A stretch of 64,000 nucleotides of DNA, taken from positions 1 through 64,000 of the forward strand of contig DXAA01000014.1 of the NCBI GenBank assembly GCA_019117285.1, given 5' to 3'. Positions within the stretch are counted from its first letter, which is position 1. Each line of letters starts with the position of its first letter. Both the position numbers and the translations under genes were made by a program. The notes under the pieces are model-generated. The model saw nothing but the letters and a program-made list of their open reading frames with translations, did not search any database and was not told the DNA's origin. Source of the DNA: Candidatus Limosilactobacillus intestinigallinarum (GTDB lineage Bacteria; Bacillota; Bacilli; Lactobacillales; Lactobacillaceae). Shown piece after piece: positions 61,373 through 64,000 of the stretch.

Positions 61373-61540
61373 TGTGTAAAATAATGCAGCAGTGAGGGGC
61401 AAGCTCGTCAACAGACTGATGCCGCATGGTGTTTTTAGTAACCCAGCTGCAAGGGTGAAAAATTCAAATCAGCCTGCACGAATGCCAAGCTCACAATCGG
61501 ATTATTTTACTCCAACTAAATATATTGGAGGAATTTATTT
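61373..61540 (+). ncRNA. Untranslated rpsD leader, candidate S4 autoregulatory RNA
   Basis: About 165 nt lie between the promoter and rpsD without a convincing reading frame. Several segments can pair (for example GCAGCAGTGAGG, GACTGATGCCGCATGG, CCCAGCTGCAAGGG). In Bacillus the rpsD leader binds S4 for translational feedback; the same position and length here suggest a similar element. Not verified by a structure model. Confidence 0.45.
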
Positions 61541-62146
61541 ATGTCTCGTTACACTGGTCCAAGTTGGCGTGTATCTCGTCGTCTTGGTGTTTCACTTTCA
61601 GGTACTGGTAAGGAATTAGCACGTCGTCCATACGCTCCTGGTGACCACGGTCGTGATCGTCACGGTAAGCTTTCCGAATATGGTACGCAACTGCGTGAAA
61701 AGCAAAAGCTGCGTTTCATGTACGGGATGACGGAACGGCAATTCTCCAACCTGTTCGTTCGTGCCGGTAAGATCAAGGAAGGTACCCACGGTGCTAACTT
61801 CATGGCCCTGCTGGAACGTCGGCTGGACAACATGGTTTACCGTTTAGGTTTGGCTACGACCCGTCGTCAAGCTCGTCAACTGGTTAACCACGGCCACATC
61901 ACCGTTGATGGCAAGCGCGTTGACATCCCTTCATACGAAGTTGATGTTAACCAAGTCATCGGTGTTCGTGAAAAGTCCAAGAACCTGGACATCATCAAGA
62001 ACGCGGTTGACGCCGTTGTTTCCCGTCCATCTTACGTTGACTTTGATGCTGACAAGCTCGAAGGTAAGTTAAACCGGATCCCTGCCCGTGAAGACATGGA
62101 TGCCGACATCGATGAAGCCCTCATCGTTGAATTCTACAACAAGTAA
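61541..62146 (+). CDS. rpsD: 30S ribosomal protein S4
   Basis: A 201-residue S4, primary binder of the 16S rRNA 5' domain. It starts [16 protein letters not shown], lacks the zinc cysteines (Cys-free form), and carries the S4 domain [22 protein letters not shown] near residues 88-109. TTGGAGGA precedes ATG 61541. Codon use is biased (CGT, GGT, AAG), unlike neighbours, as expected for high expression. Divergent from ezrA, as in many Lactobacillales. Confidence 0.98.
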   Translation: MSRYTGPSWRVSRRLGVSLSGTGKELARRPYAPGDHGRDRHGKLSEYGTQLREKQKLRFMYGMTERQFSNLFVRAGKIKEGTHGANFMALLERRLDNMVYRLGLATTRRQARQLVNHGHITVDGKRVDIPSYEVDVNQVIGVREKSKNLDIIKNAVDAVVSRPSYVDFDADKLEGKLNRIPAREDMDADIDEALIVEFYNK

Positions 62147-62162
62147 GATTGACTTACTTATA

Positions 62163-62197
62163 CCAAAAAGCAGCCCCCTTATGGAGCTGCTTTTTTT
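62163..62197. terminator. Bidirectional terminator between rpsD and yaaA
   Basis: AAAGCAGC...GCTGCTTT stem with TTTTTTT on the plus side and TTTTT on the minus side. Confidence 0.85.
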
Positions 62198-62939
62198 ATT
62201 TGGTGAAGACCAGCCGATCCGCCGTCGAATATGCCGGGCGAAAGTGGTAGTTGGTAACGGTGAAGGCCTTCACCCCTGCCAGGTCATGAATATCATTCTC
62301 CGCCAGGTAACGGACCATCTCACCGCGGGCCATCTTCGCTAAGGTGGCCTTTTGTTTTACCCGGCCGTCGCTCAGTTCGCCGAACACACAGGTCACCAGG
62401 CGGCGGTCCCCCGTCAGGTATGGCGTCACCGCCCGTTCATACTCCTTGGAGGCCAGGTTGAGGACCAGTGAATCGTCACGGTAGAGCTCGTCAGCCAACC
62501 GGGACCCCCAGAAGTCATAGAGGTTCTTGCTGCCGGCCACTTGGGCCCGGTCCCCCATCCCCAAACGATAGGGAACGATGCCATCAAATGGCCGGAGGAG
62601 GCCATAGAAACCGGACAGGATCCGCAGGTGCGCCTCGATATAGGCCAGCCCCTGGTCGGTGAAGACGTCCGGGGCCATGTATTGGTACTGGAGACCAGTG
62701 AAGGCCAAAATTGCCGGGGTCAGCCGGTGCGTCAGGTCCATCTCAGTAATTCGGCGGTAGTTGAGCTGGGCCAGCCTGGTGCTGCAGTTCCACCAGAGCC
62801 GGTGGAGCTGGTCATAGGATTGGCTCCGCATCCAGGCCAGTATCTCCCGGGTCTGGGGCAAAAATTGGGGCAGATCCTGGTAGGGCAGCGAGTCGGTGTC
62901 CACCTGCATCGTCCGGGCTGGTGCAATGATAATCTTCAT
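62196..62939 (-). CDS. yaaA: Peroxide stress protein YaaA
   Basis: A 247-residue YaaA (DUF328). MKIIIAPARTM at the N-terminus corresponds to the family's MKIIISPAKTM, and FTGLQYQYM near 78, RILSGFYGLLRPFDGIVPYRLGM near 105 and DFWGSRLADEL near 143 are conserved. In E. coli it limits free iron during peroxide stress and binds DNA. Start ATG 62939 is chosen over a frame extension of 6 codons because AAGGGG lies upstream. Confidence 0.93.
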   Translation of the reverse strand: MKIIIAPARTMQVDTDSLPYQDLPQFLPQTREILAWMRSQSYDQLHRLWWNCSTRLAQLNYRRITEMDLTHRLTPAILAFTGLQYQYMAPDVFTDQGLAYIEAHLRILSGFYGLLRPFDGIVPYRLGMGDRAQVAGSKNLYDFWGSRLADELYRDDSLVLNLASKEYERAVTPYLTGDRRLVTCVFGELSDGRVKQKATLAKMARGEMVRYLAENDIHDLAGVKAFTVTNYHFRPAYSTADRLVFTK

Positions 62940-63089
62940 TTCAACATCCCCTTCCAATTAAGATCCTATCATGTTTGGCAAATTTATTTAAAATTTTTTA
63001 TTCGTGTATTTTGTCACGTGTATGTCAACCGGTTAGCATATTTTCTAATAAATATTTTTATAATCGCTAGATAGGCATAGCCGACGTTG

Positions 63090-63118
63090 TTGACATTCAG
63101 TGGCCAACGTTGTAAATT
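63090..63118 (+). promoter_or_regulatory. Promoter of the YczE-type gene
   Basis: TTGACA (63090-63095), a 17 bp spacer and TAAATT (63113-63118). The palindrome CAACGTTG lies within the spacer, directly before the -10. The leader to 63193 is about 68 nt with AGAAGGAG before the start. Confidence 0.55.
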
Positions 63119-63192
63119 ACCATTCGTAACGTGAGTGAAGGAATTCACGAACTAATTGAGAGAGAAAGATTAAGAGAAGGAGTGTTTACTTT

Positions 63193-63933
63193 ATGGATGA
63201 AGAAATTCCAGTCCATGGCCAAGTCGCCGAGCGAACCATCTCGCTGACGGCCAGCTGGGCATTCTTTGCATTTTCGATTGTCATTAACTCAATGGGGAAC
63301 GTGCTGACCCTGGTCACCAGTTCCCACATTCATCCCCAGTTCCTGGGGTCGGCCTACTGGACCGCGGCGGAAAACAATCTGGGGATCGCCGTCCTCGGTA
63401 ACCGGCCGACGACCCTGTTCTGGGCATTCATGATCCTGGGGATGCTGACCTCTGTCTTAAACGCCATCCTGATGCACAAGTGGGACTGGCGGCGGATCGG
63501 TGGTAACTTCATCTTCATGTTGCCGTTCTCCCTGTTCATTCAGTGGTTCTCCAACATCTTCAACCGGATCATGCCCGACGCCACGACCCTGCCGATGATC
63601 ATCCTCTACGTGTTGATCAACTTCCTCGGGGTGGCCTTCATCGGGACCGCCATCTCGATCTATCAGCGGGCCAACCTGGTTCTGCACCCGGCCGATGACC
63701 TTTTCCAGATCATCCGCTTCCGTTACTGCCACGGGAACGCCACCGTCGCGATGTGGGCATCCTATATTCCACCGACGATCATGGCGATCATTGCGGCAAT
63801 CATGCAGGGCGGGATCTACAACTTCGGTCTCGGGACCCTGTTTGCCCTGGCCTTCCAGGGTGCCATCACCGGTTGGGCAGACTTACACATCTTCCCACAC
63901 CTCAAGCACCAGGCCCTGGATATTGGTAACTAA
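63193..63933 (+). CDS. YczE/YitT-type membrane protein (DUF6198)
   Basis: A 246-residue integral membrane protein with five to six hydrophobic segments (about residues 18-38, 75-92, 105-125, 135-160, 180-200 and 205-225). The conserved features of the YczE/YyaS group are SFSIVINSMGN-like residues near 30, the ALGT-type first loop and the QGAITGWADL end. The function is unknown; in Bacillus YczE influences surfactin production post-transcriptionally. It has its own promoter and terminator, so it is monocistronic. Confidence 0.8.
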   Translation: MDEEIPVHGQVAERTISLTASWAFFAFSIVINSMGNVLTLVTSSHIHPQFLGSAYWTAAENNLGIAVLGNRPTTLFWAFMILGMLTSVLNAILMHKWDWRRIGGNFIFMLPFSLFIQWFSNIFNRIMPDATTLPMIILYVLINFLGVAFIGTAISIYQRANLVLHPADDLFQIIRFRYCHGNATVAMWASYIPPTIMAIIAAIMQGGIYNFGLGTLFALAFQGAITGWADLHIFPHLKHQALDIGN

Positions 63934-63948
63934 ACACATGCCTTGTAA

Positions 63949-63976
63949 GCAGTCCGTCAGCGCGGGCTGCTTTTTT
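63949..63976 (+). terminator. Terminator after the YczE-type gene
   Basis: AGCAGTCC / GGGCTGCT hairpin followed by TTTTTT. Confidence 0.8.
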
Positions 63977-64000
63977 CGTATCTTGAAGCGGAACTTGTTA

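Noticed and set aside
1-64000. Mobile elements, prophage, CRISPR array or defence island
   Set aside because: No transposase, integrase, phage structural gene, regularly spaced repeats or defence nuclease was seen; every region matches core gene clusters.

Overview
The window is a stretch of core chromosome from a lactic acid bacterium, most likely Limosilactobacillus (L. fermentum or one of the other GC-rich species of the genus). This rests on the gene order, which matches the Bacillus/Lactobacillus core clusters (comG-ytxK-ackA, ytxG-ytxH-ccpA, murI-rdgB-ysnB, ireB-ruvX-yrzB, cvpA-mutS2-trxA, ruvA-ruvB, mutS-mutL, ymfF-ymfH-rodZ-pgsA-cinA-recA-rny, radC-mreBCD, ezrA-iscS-thiI). It also rests on AGGAGG-type ribosome binding sites, sigma-A promoters, three T-box leaders and a base composition that looks richer in G+C than most lactobacilli (judged by eye, not counted). 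Genus-level placement is inference.

Layout. Positions 1-400 hold the upstream region of an rRNA operon that runs leftward out of the window, with three tandem strong promoters. Next come dedA (+) and then a long run of minus-strand genes: a small membrane protein, a NagD-type HAD phosphatase, yutD, a phosphoesterase, ackA, a YtxK-type methyltransferase and a complete comGA-GG pseudopilus operon (6.2-9.8 kb). From 9.9 to 13.6 kb are yebC, an unknown membrane protein, ccpA (with a cre-like site over its own -35) and the ytxH/ytxG pair. At 13.8-15.5 kb mscS and a Cof-type HAD gene face the other way. From 15.5 to 18 kb lie cbpB-ysnB-rdgB-murI. At 18-26 kb are yslB (+), trxA, mutS2, cvpA, yrzB, ruvX, ireB and alaS under a T-box. 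At 26-30 kb are a DEAD-box helicase, nrnA, 6-phosphogluconate dehydrogenase and yajC.

From 30 to 40.7 kb is a DNA repair and RNA turnover block: a degenerate tRNA-guanine transglycosylase homologue, ruvB, ruvA, mutL, mutS, rny and recA with a LexA-type box. From 40.7 to 46.3 kb are cinA, pgsA, a RodZ-like gene and the M16 pair ymfH/ymfF. From 46.5 to 49.1 kb an amino-acid ABC transporter sits under a T-box leader whose Stem III/antiterminator half is duplicated. The rest holds mreD-C-B, radC, folC, valS under a T-box, thiI, iscS, ezrA, rpsD (+) with a structured leader, yaaA and a YczE-type membrane protein (+).

I see no insertion sequence, phage gene, CRISPR array or tRNA gene. Every gene looks intact except the TGT homologue, which has lost conserved catalytic residues, and radC, whose N-terminal part is degenerate. 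The best leads are that TGT-fold pseudoenzyme, the T-box with one Stem I and two antiterminators, the atypical alaS T-box Stem I, the palindromic operator in the ymfF promoter, a probable CTG start for the YtxK-type gene and the uncharacterised membrane protein coupled to ccpA. I did not find an obviously new multi-gene defence or biosynthetic system.
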